Shown: positions 1 through 14,249, numbered from the stretch's first letter. The stretch is 64,000 nt of DNA from Saccharum officinarum (GCA_020631735.1 CM036179.1:19769063-19833062), one strand, 5' to 3'. The notes: generated by a model not told the origin, from the sequence alone. Translations and numbers: made by a program.

Positions 1-2341
1 TGTCCCCAAGCACATTCTTTCTCTCCTCCAAGATGCAACCTACCATTCGATTCCCGGCCTGAACCATACTACTCGACTTCGCGGTCGAAACGGCTTATCC
101 GGCCAACTAAGTGTTAGACTGCGTTCAACATGACTCAAGGACGTACAGCGAATCGGTCCTTAAACGACTCAGACGGGCATAGCTCCACACCCAAGACGTG
201 TAGTGTCTTGCGGCTGTACTATCGAACTCTCGCCCGGTCTCAATTTTATTTTTAAAGCATGGTTCCATCCACGATAGCCATAAAGCCACTCGTGACTCCT
301 TCCTACATCTCGCGGATGACCGGAAATCACCCGACTTCTACCGTACTAAGCAGGGCTAAGCATTGACACGTGCCTAAACCTAATATAGGAGTAAGTACGA
401 TATCTGGACAAGGACAGGTATAATGCAACAAGTGTTTTCATATAACTCCTACAACTTAATGCAGTAAACAATTAAAAGTACTCAAGATTAATTTATAAAT
501 CAGTAGGTTCAGCATGCACCGGGGCTTGCCTTTCAGAAAGGTTGAAGGTCGGTGGTCAGGACACTCAGGCAAATCTTCAGCGGCGTCTCCTCCGCCGACT
601 GGTTCCGCTGGCTCCTCTGGCTGGTCCTGAACTTCCTCCGGAATCACTGGCTTGAACTCGAGGAGTGTTATCCCCTCCGGAACACCTATTGCATGAGTGC
701 GCAATAAATATCATGGGTGCATAATGGTGCAACATGCTCGGAATGAAATGCATTTCAGCAATAAAAGTACTCTACTCCAGTCACTTTATCAGTACGTGCA
801 AATCGCTTCTCCGGTGGAGAAGTACTTACCTATGCTACTCAACCTAAGATACAGCTGTTCCTCTTCGGTTAAGGCCCTAACACCTAACAACACAAGAGTA
901 ATATTACTTAGGTTACCACAGTAAGTTATTCTGGACAGCAGCTCAAAGATTCTGACATAACTGAAGATTCCTAACTCCAAAAGATATGATCTAAGACAAT
1001 CTCGAAAGCTTAAGAAATTCACTACAAAATATTTTCAGACCTCAACACTTAATTTCAAAGTTTACCTAGTCGAAATTCCAAAGTTCCAGAATCTGTCCTC
1101 CCCAAATGGAGAGCAGCCAATTCTGGACCGTCACTTAAAACAGCAATAACTCCTAAACTACTAAGCCAAATGCTCCCAAATTTTGACACAAGCTAGTTTA
1201 TCAAGTTTACTACAATTTTGGTATTCACAAGTTTTCCAGCAAACACTTTTATTAAGGGTCAAACCTAAAGATACTACCAACTGTCTAGAAAACCTAGAAT
1301 TGCAAAGATTAAATATTTATTTATGTGGCAAACATTCTCTAAGACCAAACTAATGTTACTACAAGTTCACAAAGGTCACAAAAACACCAGAAAGTAAGGT
1401 GTGCCCACCTAGAATATTTATTTACACCCCTTTCTTAATTTACTTAATTAATTAAGTGGAATTTCAAACATATAAGTAAACTGCTCCAAAAATTCTACAA
1501 AAATTACAGGAGACTCTCTGACCCAAAAAGAGGCTAATGTTAAAATTTGAACTAAATTTATTCATAGGAACTTCCTACACAAAATTCACAAGCCAAAAAG
1601 GCTGATTTTTGTATAAATAACAAAGCATAGTAAAAAGTGTCAAACAACATATTTCCTAATTTTCGTGGACACTCTAGGGTACCAAGACATTCTCCAAAAA
1701 TTTATATGAACATTTCATAGGTAGAAAAATTACAAAAATTCATTTAAGTATTTCCTAAAATAACAAGATAGCATTATAACTTGAAAAGTACTTAAGCATT
1801 ACTGCCCAAATTTTTACCAGAGCTAGAGCAAGTATAAATTAGTCTATCGACCAAATTTCATAATTTTTGGAACACTGAAACTCAAGATATGATTTAAACA
1901 AGTTTGCATGTGATTTAAAACACATTTCAAAGACCTATTTAAATATCCCGGGAACTAAACATCACATAACCAATTCATATTTTTCTAAGATACTACACAC
2001 CCTGTAGATCCCAACAAAATTTATCTCATAATTTTTGGGCAAGTAAAACCCTAGATCTACAATTTCCAAACAACCACTAAAATATGTGACAAAAAGAAAA
2101 AAGAAAACAAAACTGAACCCTAACAGGTACAGTGTCGGGCCGGCTCAGTTCACCAGCGCGGCCCAGCCAGCGCGCGGCCTGATCTGGCTCCCTCCCACGC
2201 GCGGCAACCGACAGGTGGGTCCCCGCGGTCAGTGACGGAGGGCAGGGGAGCGGCGAACCGCGAGCTCCGGCGAGCTCAAGCTCGTCGGAGGGGAGCTCGC
2301 TTGGAAAAACAAACACACCCACACGTTCCCCGTCATACGGT
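1..2341 (-). repeat. Solo gypsy-type LTR, left part (first copy; start lies outside the window)
   Basis: This equals 17041-19381, the left arm of a long LTR-like sequence in minus orientation that is split by the element at 2342-12743. The last five bases (2337-2341, acggt) are the target duplication of that insertion. The content is AT-rich and non-coding, with a GC-rich stretch at about 2130-2340. The short open frames in it show no protein family signature. Confidence 0.75.
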
Positions 2342-4858
2342 TGTAGGGTCGAGATGGCGGACTAGAGGGGGGGTGAATAGTCCTTTCTAAAACTTAAACA
2401 CGTTGGCTAACCGAAACAAATGCGGAATTAAACTTAACGGTCTAGCCAAGACTACACCCCTCTATCTAAGTTCTCTAGCACCTTGCAAAGATCCTAATTA
2501 AGCAACTAAGGTGCTAAGCTTACCAAGAGCTCACCTAATCAATTCTAGAGCAAGGTCACACAAACCTATGCACTAGTACTTTGCAAGCAAGAGGGAGCTA
2601 CTACACAATTCTAGTAAGCAAAGCGCACAAAGCCTAAGCTCACTAGCAATGCTCAATAACAAGGCTACACAAGCCAAATTAGAGAGCGCAAACTACTTAG
2701 CTACACAAACTAAGCAATGTGACTAACAAGGTTACACAAACCAAATTAGTCACGCAAAGGGAAGCTTCTAGCTACACAAGCAAGAAGACAACTAGCAAGC
2801 TACACAAGCAAACTAGTTAAGAGAGCAACTACACAAGCACAAGTATATATATGAAAGTAAATACAAGCTTGTGTTGCACGAAGGCAAACCACCGAGAAGA
2901 GTAGACAATGTTGACACGGTGATTTTCTCCCGAGGTTCACTTGGTCGCCACCAAGCTACGTCCCCGTTGTGTCGACCAACACTAGGATGGTTCCTCGGTG
3001 TGACCCTCAAGTCACTTACCCCTCAAGGCACGCCCCGCAAGGCACCGCAAGACACCACTCTCAAGTGAGGTAACTCAATGACACGCTCAACTAGAGTTGC
3101 TCTTCGCGATCCCCGCGGGGTGAGCACAATCCCCCTCACAAAGCTTCTCCGGAGCCTCGCACAATCTTCTTGCGAGCTTCGTCGGAGCCACAAGCCACCA
3201 AGCCGTCTAGGAGGTGGCAACCTCCAAGAGTAACAAGCACTACCGGCTTGCAACACGAACACCTAGTGCCACTCGATGCAACCTCACGATGCAATCGCAC
3301 TAGAATCGCTCTCTCACTCGATCCGATGAACACTATCAAGCATGAGTGAGTTAGAGGGCTCCCAAGCACTACCACACAAGCCACCAAGGCTAAAGTGTGC
3401 TCAGCTACCGGCCACAGCCGGCCACAAGGTCTATTTATAACCCCACGGTCAAATAGAGCCGTTACCCCACTTGTCCGTTTTTCCGCGGGAGCACCGGACA
3501 CGCCGGTGGTAACTCACCGGACGCGCTCAACCGCGTCCGGTGCCCCTCCGACATCCGCGTGTCCTCCGAATTTCAAATTCGTCCGTTAGATCCTCCAACG
3601 GTCACTGCGTGCCAACGGTCAAACGACCCACCGGACGCGCTGCTGCGAACCACCGGACGCGCCGGTGCGCACAGCACCCGCGCCCGCGAAGCAACCACCG
3701 GACGCGCTCCTCGCCACCACCGGACGCCACAGTACCCGCGTCCGGTGCGAGTCCAGTAAGCTCCCTGGACCACCGGACGCGTCCGATGGTGTGTCACCGG
3801 ACGCGCACCGCGTCCGAAGACTACGTGACTCGCTGTTCGCCAGACCGGACGCGCCGGTCCCGTGGGTCACCGGACGCGCCGGTGCCAAACCCTAGCTCGC
3901 GCGCCTGACGCCCGCGCTGCACTGACCGGACGCGCCGGTCCACAGTGACCGCGTCCGGTGCAGCGTCCGGTGCAGCGTCCGGTGCTGCGTCCGGTCACCT
4001 CTGTGACCGCGTTCGCCTCCGTTTCTTTTCCGACTTCCGGCGCAATGGAATATAGGCATTTCATTTCCCCGAAATCGCCTGAATCCCGCGCTCGCACGCT
4101 CGGCGGGAGGTAGAGAGGAACCCAAACCTCTCTATACCCGCAAACCACAGCGCGACCAACGCCACCTTTGCAAATGTGCCAACACCATCAAGTGTACATC
4201 TCCATGTGCTTGTGTGTTAGCATTTTCATAATCATTTTCAAAGGAGTTAGGCACTCAACTTGCCTCGCCACTCGATCCTAACACGTATGCACAGTTAGAT
4301 CGCTCAAGTGGCACTAGATGACCGATATGCAAACAAGTTTGCCCCTCTTGATAGTACGGCCATCTATCCTAAACCCGGTCATAAACTTCTCTACACACCT
4401 ATGACCGGTGAAATGGAAATGCCCTAGGTTATACCTTTGCCTTGCGCATTCCACTCCATCTCCTCTGACGTTGATGCAACACATGCACCAACCAATCACC
4501 AAATGATATGATTCACTTCATATCATCACGTGACCGTATTGGTTCATCGATCTTGACCTCACTTGCTCTTCACCGTTGCATTGGTCCGTCGGCGCCAAGT
4601 CTTGCCCAAGCTTCACCATCGCATGGTCCTTCGCTTCGAAGCCTCAACTTGCCCTTCACCTTCACAACCGGTCCTTCGAGCCAAGACTCATCTTGATCTT
4701 CTCCATCTTGGTCACATGACTCTATGTCATGTCTCATATGCAATGAGCTCCTTCATGACACCATTACTTGTGGACTAATCTCCTGTGTATCTCACATAAC
4801 CACATATTAGTCCACCTAAGTTGTCACTCAATTACCAAAACCAAACAAGGACCTTTCA
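2342..4858 (-). repeat. 3' LTR of the first gag-only element
   Basis: The LTR is 2517 bp, tg...ca, nearly identical to 27300-29816. On the minus strand the order is U3, an array of CCGGACGC-type palindromes (about 3490-4000), a TATA-like ttataaata (plus-strand tatttataa near 3432-3440), then R/U5. Short ORFs on both strands inside the array are by-products of the GC-rich repeats and do not look like genes. Confidence 0.88.
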
Positions 4859-7800
4859 ATCTCCCCCTTTTTGGTAATTGATGACAACTCTACAAAGATA
4901 TGGAAATTGAGCTTTTTCAAGCTAGCACTTCACATAAGTGTAAATTGCTAACTTGTTTTGGATTTAATGTTACTTATCCAACTTTTAAGCTCTATGTTAA
5001 GATTTGGATAAGCACCATAAAATCCGACTTGGTAGTGATAACTCCCCCTACATATGTGCTCAAATGGTTTGGTTTCAAGCTTGCACATATGCATAAATAT
5101 GAAATTTGTGGGAGGGTTAGCACTACTAAGTGATGCTAAGGTGTATAGAATAAACCTTTGTAGCTCGATACCAATTAGTAGCTTGATACCATTTGAAAAT
5201 CACAAGTTTGCCATCATCCTTAGCATCACGAGTAGCTAGACATCAAAAACACTAGAAACCCCGTGAGATCACATTATAAGCATGGTTCTAGTTATTGCAT
5301 AATAATCACAAGTCTAGCTATCATCCTATGCATGCTAGTTATCAAATCATCATTCAAGTGCTATAACTAGCATACACCACACAAGCATGCATATTGAATT
5401 TAAGAACTTATGCAATGCAAGCAAGCACATGAATTATGCATATATCAAATGTAATCAATCAAAGTTCATGAGCTTGCTCCCCCTACTTGTGTGCTTTCTT
5501 TGTCCAAGAATATTTGATCCCCTTATATTCTTCAATGTTGCTCCCTCTTTGTCCATGTCTATGTCCAATATCATCTATCTCTCTCCCAAAGCAATCTCTC
5601 CTCAAAAGGAAATCTTGCATATCTTTGTCCAACTTCTCCCCCTTTGTCATCAATTTCCATAAAAGGTGATCTTCTTAATTGATACAAAGACTTGCATTGG
5701 GGTAGATGGTTGAGACTTGAATATTGCATTTTTGATGGACATTACCACATATGTTGGAATGACATTACTTGTATGTTGCTCTTGAGATACCACTTAGGAT
5801 CTTTGACCTTGATACCATTGGTGGGGCTCCTCCCCTATGTCATAGCATGTGTCATTCACTTGATAATCTTGAGCTCTTGTGTGTGAGGGAACTTTCTTCA
5901 TTTGATGATCACTGAAAGTTGAGGATCTCTTATGGAACCACCGTCTTGCATGAATGATACCACGTGAAGATACCATGAGTAGGAATGTGATACCATTTGA
6001 AAGAATTTTCTAGCATGGATCCACTTTGAAGGATTTGACAATAATACTCACTTCTTGAACATTTGCTATCTTCATGAGTACCACTTGTAAGATATCATTT
6101 GTAGATCATGATCTAGACACCACTAGTGAATACCACTTTAGAAGATCAATTTGAGTCTAGATACTACTTGAAACAAACTAGATATCCATTTTCATTGTTG
6201 CCTTGTGCTTGTACTCTTATCATTGTCATGAGCTTCTAGTATGACTTGAACTATGTTGATTTGCCTAAGATTCCAAGTCCGGTTTGATCCAATGACAAGC
6301 TTCTTCATACCTCATGCTAAGGGTTATCTTGCCAATGTTGTACTTGTCACTTGTTAGCAATCCAAACTAGATCAAGTACTTGGGTTTACTAGCTCATGAA
6401 CAAATTCATACACATACCACTAGATCATTTAAACAATTCAAGCAATAGTGGTAGGCTATGAACTTAAACATTTCATTTGTTATGCATGATCCTAGTAAGC
6501 ATGTACTATATGCACTAATCGCATACTAGTAAGGGATGAAATGATCATGCACATTACAATGATACCTTTGCTATTTGGAGTAGAGGATAGTCACATAGAT
6601 TCCAATTCATTACTCCAATAGCAATGTGAAGTCCAATTTATAAGCTTGGTGAAGACCAATCATTATAGAGAAATCCATTCTTCACCCATATGAAATGAAA
6701 CCACTAATGATCAAGTGCATTATCTTGTTGTGGTTGGCTTGCTTCATCTTTTTGCTCATCTGTGCTTGCATGAGAGAACTACTTAGAATACCACTTGAAA
6801 TGCAATGACTAGCTCTCTTTTGGGTGTTGCTTGCTTTTTAGATCAATCCCTTTTGATTGCTTCAACTAAGCATCACAAGTTCCTCGGATCACCACTTCCA
6901 TGTTAGCCTTCCAAGTCCCAAACTTGGTTTCACCTACACACGGCGGCAAGCCCCTCACTAGGGAGAAGTGACCTTTCTCCAAAGAACCACTCTTGATACT
7001 CACTTGAAATGATATAGTTTGATTGATCCAAATGATGAACTCAATCTTGATGAATAATCCTTGAATCTACATTTGAGTCCAACTCTTTCTACTTGTTTAA
7101 GTCCTTTTCTTTTACCAAATGATCTCCAATCATCACTAGAACTTAAACTTCACCTTCATCTTAAGTTTGATCTTGATCTTCCAATTTGAGTACCAAATAT
7201 GTACCAAGTACATTCCATAATCAAATAGTTCTTGTACTCATTGCTTTTCATGCTTTTAGATCAATCCAAAACCAAACTTAGGTACCTCAAACACTTATAA
7301 ACATGTTTCCAACTTGAGGACCTTTCAATCAAAGTGACTCCAAATTCATGATACCCTTTAAAGAATAATTCATATCTCACAATGTACAGATCCAAATGCC
7401 ATGAAATTTGGTGGAGATGTGCTTCACTAAGTCATCTAGCATCTGTAAAAATTTGAGCTTCATTTGACTTCTAGATTGCTACCAGATTTCAAATCTTCCA
7501 CCACTGCTACATGCTGAAAACTGCTGCACTATAGCTGACAAGATGCACTCCAAAACCGAAGCATCTCTTATCCAATTCTCATGAAATTTCTACAGCCTCT
7601 TCTTTCATAAGTGTAGAGCATGTATACCAAATTTCAAGCCAATCCAAATAGATTTGATCACTCAAACATGGCTTGATCACTGCTAGCTCAGATTTTAATA
7701 ATGGACAGATTTCAATACATTGAGCTATACTTCATCAAATTGAATCAAACTTGAAACTAACTTGTTTGAATACTTTCATAAGACATATATCCATTCAATC

Positions 7801-8204
7801 CACTTACTAAATGTCATCTCATGAATTTATCCAACACAAATCAATCCAAACTTGATTGCTAAGCATTTAATCCATTCAATCATCTCATAGCAAGCAACAT
7901 TGCATATTTATCCAATTCAATCAACTCATATGCACCCAAATGAAATGATCAACTAGAGATATACCTTGGTTAGCTCATGATCATCCAATAGCAAGCTTTT
8001 ACTCAAATAAATTGCAAGCCATCAAATAATTCCAATAAATCATCCACAACTTGATCATGACTTGTATGTTGTAGCACTTTGGACTTCACTTATTTTGACT
8101 TGGCATTGGGATTGGATATGCATTGAGCTTCATAACTTGACTCAATATATGATGAACAAATGAAACCAATTGAATCAAGCCTCCAATGCCATGGTACCTA
8201 CAAA
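4859..8204 (-). other. Non-coding interior of the first gag-only element, 3' part
   Basis: About 3.3 kb between the 3' LTR and the end of gag with no recognisable reading frame on either strand. The LTR-proximal part holds several C-runs (ctccccct near 4861, 5043, 5479 and 5636), which are polypurine tracts in element orientation. The remainder is AT-rich. No protease, integrase or RT motif was found. The matching segment of the second copy is 21897-25254. Confidence 0.7.
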
Positions 8205-8207
8205 CAA

Positions 8208-10192
8208 TCATCCACTCTTTGATGGTACCCAAACAAGTTTGGGTCCTCTCAAGTTAGGTGCAACATACTTAGGCATAGCCTTAGTATGAGTAGCGGGATG
8301 TTTTGCAATTCCAACCAATGAGGTACCATTGCCATCCTTTCTAAGCATATTAGTATTATCAATTGAAATAGGCTTAGAATTCTTACCTAGGGGACATGAA
8401 TGTGCCATTGTGTCCCCTTTCCCGCATGAATAGCATCTTCTCTTTGATTGAGCCTTTTCTTCTTTGCTCATATGATGCTCTTTATTCCCTTGCCTCTCAT
8501 GAGTTGCTTGAGCCTTCTTCTCAAGCTTGGTAGGACACCCCGAGGCGAAGTGTCCTATGTCTCCACATTTGAAGCACTTGATGTGAGCATGTACTTTCTT
8601 CTCATCTTGATTCTTGCTCATCATCTTGACATCTTGGATTTGCATTGGATGTCTTGCTCTTCCACCCCTTCTTGTTTTCTTCTTCTTCATCAAGTCACTA
8701 TCATCTTCATGGTTGATCTTGATTTGCTCTTGAGGTGTCTTATCTTGCTCAACTAGTGGCTTTGGTTGAGGCTTTACTTGTTGCTTCACCAATTGCTTGA
8801 TTGGGCACATTGAGGTGAGATGACCCCAAGTGCGGCACTTGAAGCACTTGACATGCTTTAGCCTCTCTTCTTCTTTCATCTTCTTGAGCTTCTCAATGTT
8901 TGGGCAACCATTAGCAAGATGTCCCGCTTCATGGCATCGATAGCACATGGAATGCGAGAGCTTCTTTTGAATAGCCTCTTCATCCTCTTTTCTTGCTTTC
9001 TTGCCCTTGTCATTTTCTTCTTGAAGCCAAGGCCACTTTGTCACCAACGTTTCTTTGAGTCTTCATCATGTGCTCAAAGGTGACTTTTGAGTTGTAGCAC
9101 CTCTCTAACTTGTTGCTCAAATTCTTCACTTTACTTTTAAGCTCATTGTTCTCCTTCAAAAGGTTAGTCTCACAAGACATAGAAGTAAAACAAGCATTTA
9201 ATTGTGAAGAACATGGCATATCTAATAAATCATCACAAGAGGTGGATACATGCTTCTTGCCTACATCACAAGGGTTAGTAATATGTGATTGATCATTTGA
9301 CCCAAATGATGAGCTCTCACTAGATTTGGTTTCTTCATTAGAAGGCTTCTTAGTGAGTAAAGCATGTTCTTGTGCCAAGTTATCATGAGCAACACTAAGT
9401 TCCTCATGAGCCAATTTTAGCTCCTCATGTGAACAAGTAGTAACATAAAGTAGATGCTTTTGTTGTTCACATGTGGTTTTTAGAAATGAGTTTTCATTTT
9501 TCAATTTACTTGTCTTTTGCCATCTCATTTCTTAGGGCCTTTGAGAGTTTATATAGAAGCTCAAAATTTGGACCATCACAATCAACAACAAAACCACAAA
9601 TAGATACCTTAGTGTCACCATGTGACATGGAACAATGTGGTGATGTTGAAGAGCTTGTTGAAGCATCACTCTCATAGCCATCATCTTCACCATCAAGTGT
9701 GCATGGAGTAGAATCATTGCTTGCATCACTTGTGGCATTATCATTCTTCTTGTCAAGTGATCTTGTGATATGATCATCTTTGTCATCACTTGACCGTGAG
9801 GTGGAGCAATCCTCCACAACCACCTTGTTGTGGTCATGCTCAACATCCTCATGCGCCTCTTCCTTGGCTCATCATCATTGGAGATCACCCCATATTTCTC
9901 ATTTAGAAACACCAAATTTCATGGGCGGACTCGAAGTCTATGATCTCATGAAGTATGCTATTATCCATAGATCGATATAAAGTTTAGTAGCTTGGCTATC
10001 GAGATGTAGGCATTTACTTTGCGCTTGAGTTGCATTCTTTTTATCAATTGCAAAGGAAAAGCCCACATCTACGATCCACCACATTTGAGGAGAAATAAAC
10101 TTAAAATTGCATGTCATCCAATTTCTCCACCGTGCAAAGTGTGTGCCATCAAAAATGTGTGGACACTCAACATCTAGCCCATAAGCCGCCAT
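8208..10192 (-). pseudogene. gag: Sirevirus-type gag, frameshifted copy
   Basis: This is the same gene as the uninterrupted gag at 25257-27248, but split into several overlapping frames (roughly 10192-9938, 9915-9532, 9823-9506, 9528-9010 and 9047-8208). The breaks are 1-2 base indels, for example an extra t near 9512 and missing bases near 9869, 9908, 9989, 8968 and 9003. Three CCHC zinc knuckles are readable in the 3' fragment. The fourth is disturbed by a local frame change near 8400-8430. Because nearly all differences are tiny indels relative to an intact copy 17 kb away, assembly error is as likely as true decay. Confidence 0.85.
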
Positions 10193-10228
10193 CCTCTCGG
10201 GTCGGTGAAGACCACAAATGAGAGACCC

Positions 10229-10241
10229 GGCTCTGATACCA
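10229..10241 (-). promoter_or_regulatory. Primer binding site for initiator Met tRNA
   Basis: On the minus strand the sequence next to the 5' LTR reads TGGTATCAGAGCC, complementary to the 3' end of plant initiator methionine tRNA. It fixes the element's orientation as minus and its 5' LTR as the right-hand one. The other elements in the window have TGGTATCGGAGCC. Confidence 0.85.
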
Positions 10242-10243
10242 CT

Positions 10244-12742
10244 TGTAGGGTCGAGATGGCGGACTAGAGGGGGGGTGAATAGTCCTTTCTAAAACTTAAA
10301 CACGTTGGCTAACCGAAAACAAATGCGGAATTAAACTTATCGGTCTAGCCAAGACTACACCCTCTATCTAAGTTCTCTAGCACCTTGCAAAGATCCTAAT
10401 TAAGCAACTAAGGTGCTTCCTTACCAAGAGCTCACCTAATCATTCTAGAGCAAGGTCACACAAACCTATGCACTAGTACTTTGCAAGCAAGAGGGAGCTC
10501 CTACACAATTCTAGTAAGCAAAGCGCACAAAGCCTAAGCTCACTAGCAATGCTCAATAACAAGGCACACAAGCCAAATTAGAGAGCGCAACTACTTAGCT
10601 ACACAAACTAAGCAATGTGACTAACAAGGTTACACAAACCAAATTAGTCACGCAAAGGGAAGCTTCTAGCTACACAAGCAAGAAGACAACTAGCAAGCTA
10701 CACAAGCAAACTAGTTAGAGAGCAACTACACAAGCACAAGTATATATATGAAAGTAAATACAAGCTTGTGTGCACGAAGGCAAACCACCGAGAAGAGTAG
10801 ACAATGTTGACACGGTGATTTTCTCCCGAGGTTCACTTGGTTGCCACCAAGCTACGTCCCCGTTGTGTCGACCAACACTAGGATGGTTCCTCGGTGTGAC
10901 CCTCAAGTCACTTACCCCTCAAGGCACGCCCGCAAGGCACCGCAAGACACCACTCTCAAGTGAGGTAACTCAATGACACGCTCAACTAGAGTTGCTCTTC
11001 GCGATCTGCGGGGTGAGCACAATCCCCCTCACAAAGCTTCTCCGGAGCCTCGCACAATCTTCTTGCGAGCTTCGTCGGAGCCACAAGCCACCAAGCCGTC
11101 TAGGAGGTGGCAACCTCCAAGAGTAACAAGCACTACCGGCTTGCAACACGAACACCTAGTGCCACTCGATGCAACCTCACGATGCAATCGCACTAGAATC
11201 GCTCTCTCACTCGATCCGATGAACACTATCAAGCATGAGTGAGTTAGAGGGCTCCCAAGCACTACCACACAAGCCACCAAGGCTAAAGTGTGCTCAGCTA
11301 CCGGCCACAGCCGCCCAAGGGTCTATTTATAACCCCACGGTCAAATAGAGCCGTTACCCCCACTTGTCCGTTTTTCCGCGGAGCACCGGACGCGCCGGTG
11401 TAACTCACGGACGCGCTCAACCGCGTCCGGTGCCCCTCCGACGTCCACGTGTCCTCCGAATTTCAAATTCGTCCGTTAGATCTCCAACGGTCACTGCGCG
11501 CCAACGGTCAAACGCCCACCGGACGCGCTGCTGCGAACCACCGGACGCGCCGGTGCGCACAGCACCGCGCCCGCGAAGCAACCACCGGACGCGCTCCTCG
11601 CAACCACCGGACGCCACAGTACCCGCGTCCGGTGCGAGTCCAGTAAGCTCCCTGGACCACCGGACGCGTCCGATGGTGTTGTCACCGGACGCGCACCGCG
11701 TCCGAAGACTACGTGACTCGCTGTTCGCCAGACCGGACGCGCCGGTCCCGTGGGTACCGGACGCGCCGGTGCCAAACCCTAGCTCGCGCGCCTGACGCCC
11801 GCCTGCACTGACCGGACGCGCCGGTCCACAGTGACCGCGTCCGGTGCAGCGTCCGGTGCAGCGTCCGGTGCTGCGTCCGGTCACCTCTGTGACCGCGTTC
11901 GCCTCCGTTTCTTTTCCGACTTCCGGCGCAATGGAAAATAGGCATTTCATTTCCCCGAAATCGCCTGAATCCCGCGCTCGCAAGCTCGGCGGGAGGGAGA
12001 GAGGAACCCAAACTCTCTCTACCCGCAAACCACAGCGCGACCAACGCCACCTTGCAAATGTGCCAACACCAACAAGTGTACATCTCCTTGTGCTTGTGTG
12101 TTAGCATTTTCATAATCATTTTCAAAGGAGTTAGGCACTCAACTTGCCTCGCCACTCGATCCTAACACGTATGCACAGTTAGATCGCTCAAGTGGCACTA
12201 GATGACCGATATGCAAACAAGTTTGCCCCTCTTGATAGTACGGCCATCTATCCTAAACCCGGTCATAAACTTCTCTACACACCTATGACCGGTGAAATGG
12301 AAATGCCCTAGGTTATACCTTTGCCTTGCGCATTCCACTCCATCTCCTCTGACGTTGATGCAACACATGCACCAACCAATCACCAAATGATATGATTCAC
12401 TTCATATCATCACGTGACCGTATTGGTTCATCGATCTTGACCTCACTTGCTCTTCACCGTTGCATTGGTCCGTCGGCGCCAAGTCTTGCCCAAGCTTCAC
12501 CATCGCATGGTCCTTCGCTTCGAAGCCTCAACTTGCCCTTCACCTTCACAACCGGTCCTTCGAGCCAAGACTCATCTTGATCTTCTCCATCTTGGTCACA
12601 TGACTCCATGTCATGTCTCATATGCAATGAGCTCCTTCATGACACCATTACTTGTGGACTAATCTCCTGTGTATCTCACATAACCACATATTAGTCCACC
12701 TAAGTTGTCACTCAATTACCAAAACCAAACAAGGACCTTTCA
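10244..12742 (-). repeat. 5' LTR of the first gag-only element
   Basis: The LTR is 2499 bp, begins tg and ends ca, followed by one extra a and the target duplication acggt at 12744-12748. It aligns throughout with 27300-29816 but is shorter because of many single-base deletions, and it also carries substitutions. It has the same palindromic array (about 11385-11885) and TATA-like box (about 11321-11333) as its partner. It differs more from its own left LTR than that LTR differs from the second copy. Confidence 0.87.
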
Positions 12743-12748
12743 AACGGT

Positions 12749-14249
12749 GCTTCGATTCGTGCAAGCAGGAAGACTTGGGTTGGAGCTGGGAGGGGCTCGC
12801 CACCTGGACGGTGGCCGGTGAGGGTCAGGTGACGTGTGCTGCGCCGCCGTGGAGAGGCCGCACGGTCACAACTAAACTCGGTACGAGCTTACTCGCAGCT
12901 AGGCGGAGCGGTTGAGTAGGAAGGGAAGACGGAGAGAGGCCTGAACTACCCCGGCCACGGTGAACCTACATGGCGGAGCTCCGGTGACCTCTCGGGAACG
13001 GGCGAGAACGACAATGTGGCTCACCCCGGGCTCAATCAAAGCCACCGGTTGGTCGCAGATGTGTAGGCGGTAAGGCGAAGGGACGGGCGTGATCTGACGA
13101 GCGGTGGTTGCAGTGGGGACATGCGCGAGCTCGCGGAGTGGGGGCGACATGGCGGCTCGTTCCTCCGTTTTGAAGCACGAAGAGGGAGGGAGAGAATGGA
13201 GGGCCTCGACGCGTCGTGGCGCGTCTTGAAGGCGCCGTGGACTGGCCGGTGGGGCCAGGGCCGGCGTACGTCGCCACCGCGTGTCCAACGCGTCGCGAGG
13301 CCCTGTGGCGGTCGCCACTCCCCCTTCTCCGACGAAACTGAACGGCATATCAACACGAAATTCGACGGTGCCGTTTGGTGATCGACTGACAGGCAACTTC
13401 ATCGGACGATTTACTCTCAAACCAGCTCCGTGTTAGTGAAACCTCCACATTAGCAAAGTTGCTAGACCTACGTGAGCACTACAAGTTTGTAAAAGGCATC
13501 ATGAGTAGTTCGGTTTAGTGGTGAGATATAACGCCCCAAAGTGAGGCACATGAAATTGAACCGACTTTCAGTTATTTCCCCCGACTGAAACCCGATTTTC
13601 GAAGCACTCTAACTCATAAACATTGGGAACCAGGCTTGGTGATGTTGACAATGTTGTAGAGCTACATGAGGACTACAGTTTATCAATATGAGTGGAAAAC
13701 TGGTTTGGCTTGGTTTGTAAACTACAAGCTTCTAAAGTAGGCCCAGTAAAACTGGAGGGTCAATTGAAGACTTAGAAAAATTCTAAGTGTTGAGGCAGCC
13801 CCTCTAGCATGACTTGTGGGCCATTTTGAGCATGTTCTGGCCAGTTTCATGAAATGTCATATTTGAGACTTTGTTCCCCATTAAAAATTCCCTACAACTT
13901 TGCTTAAGGGTGCTCCTCCATGCAAGGTCTCTAAGCTAGACTTTTTTAATTGGTTAAACTAGGCATCCTAGGGCTAAGTGGTGGTCAACTACACCTTGGA
14001 GGGCATTTTTGTGATTTTGGTCAACATGAACCTTGCTCCATTAGTGACCCTAAGTATAACTAGGTGTTGTGGGATATAATTGGCTACTCTACCCTTTAGT
14101 TACACCAACTCCCTAGTGTCACATGATGTTGAGTCAAATAAACTTCAAAACAAATCACATTTGTGCAACCACATGAATTAACATGAAATGATGCATGTTA
14201 TGCTCATGCAATGCAATGCAATATGGAGCTAAACACCTGAGGTGTTACA
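12749..14249 (-). repeat. Solo gypsy-type LTR, right part (first copy)
   Basis: Continuation of the LTR split by the gag-only element; it equals 29822-31322. It ends (plus strand) with ggtgttaca, so on the minus strand the LTR begins TGTAACACCTCAGG. It is followed by cctat at 14250-14254, one half of a target duplication whose partner is seen in the second copy at 16061-16065. A GC-rich block (about 12770-13380) gives several long but unconvincing ORFs. The rest is AT-rich. Confidence 0.78.

Larger units (their letters stand above)
2342..12743 (-). mobile_element. Gag-only Sirevirus-type LTR retrotransposon (first copy, damaged)
   Basis: The element has two ~2.5 kb LTRs at 2342-4858 and 10244-12742, beginning tg and ending ca. 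A primer binding site complementary to initiator Met tRNA adjoins the right LTR and reads on the minus strand. Polypurine tracts (ctccccct on the plus strand) adjoin the left LTR. The target duplication acggt lies at 2337-2341 and 12744-12748, with one extra a at 12743. The interior carries only a broken gag at its minus-strand 5' end and about 3.3 kb without coding sequence. It is the counterpart of 19382-29816. Confidence 0.88.

Noticed and set aside
11417..12028. A 203-codon minus-strand ORF with repeated TGRCTGRC-like residues
   Set aside because: It is a read-through of the GC-rich palindromic LTR array. The same region is open in other frames and the partner LTRs do not keep the frame.
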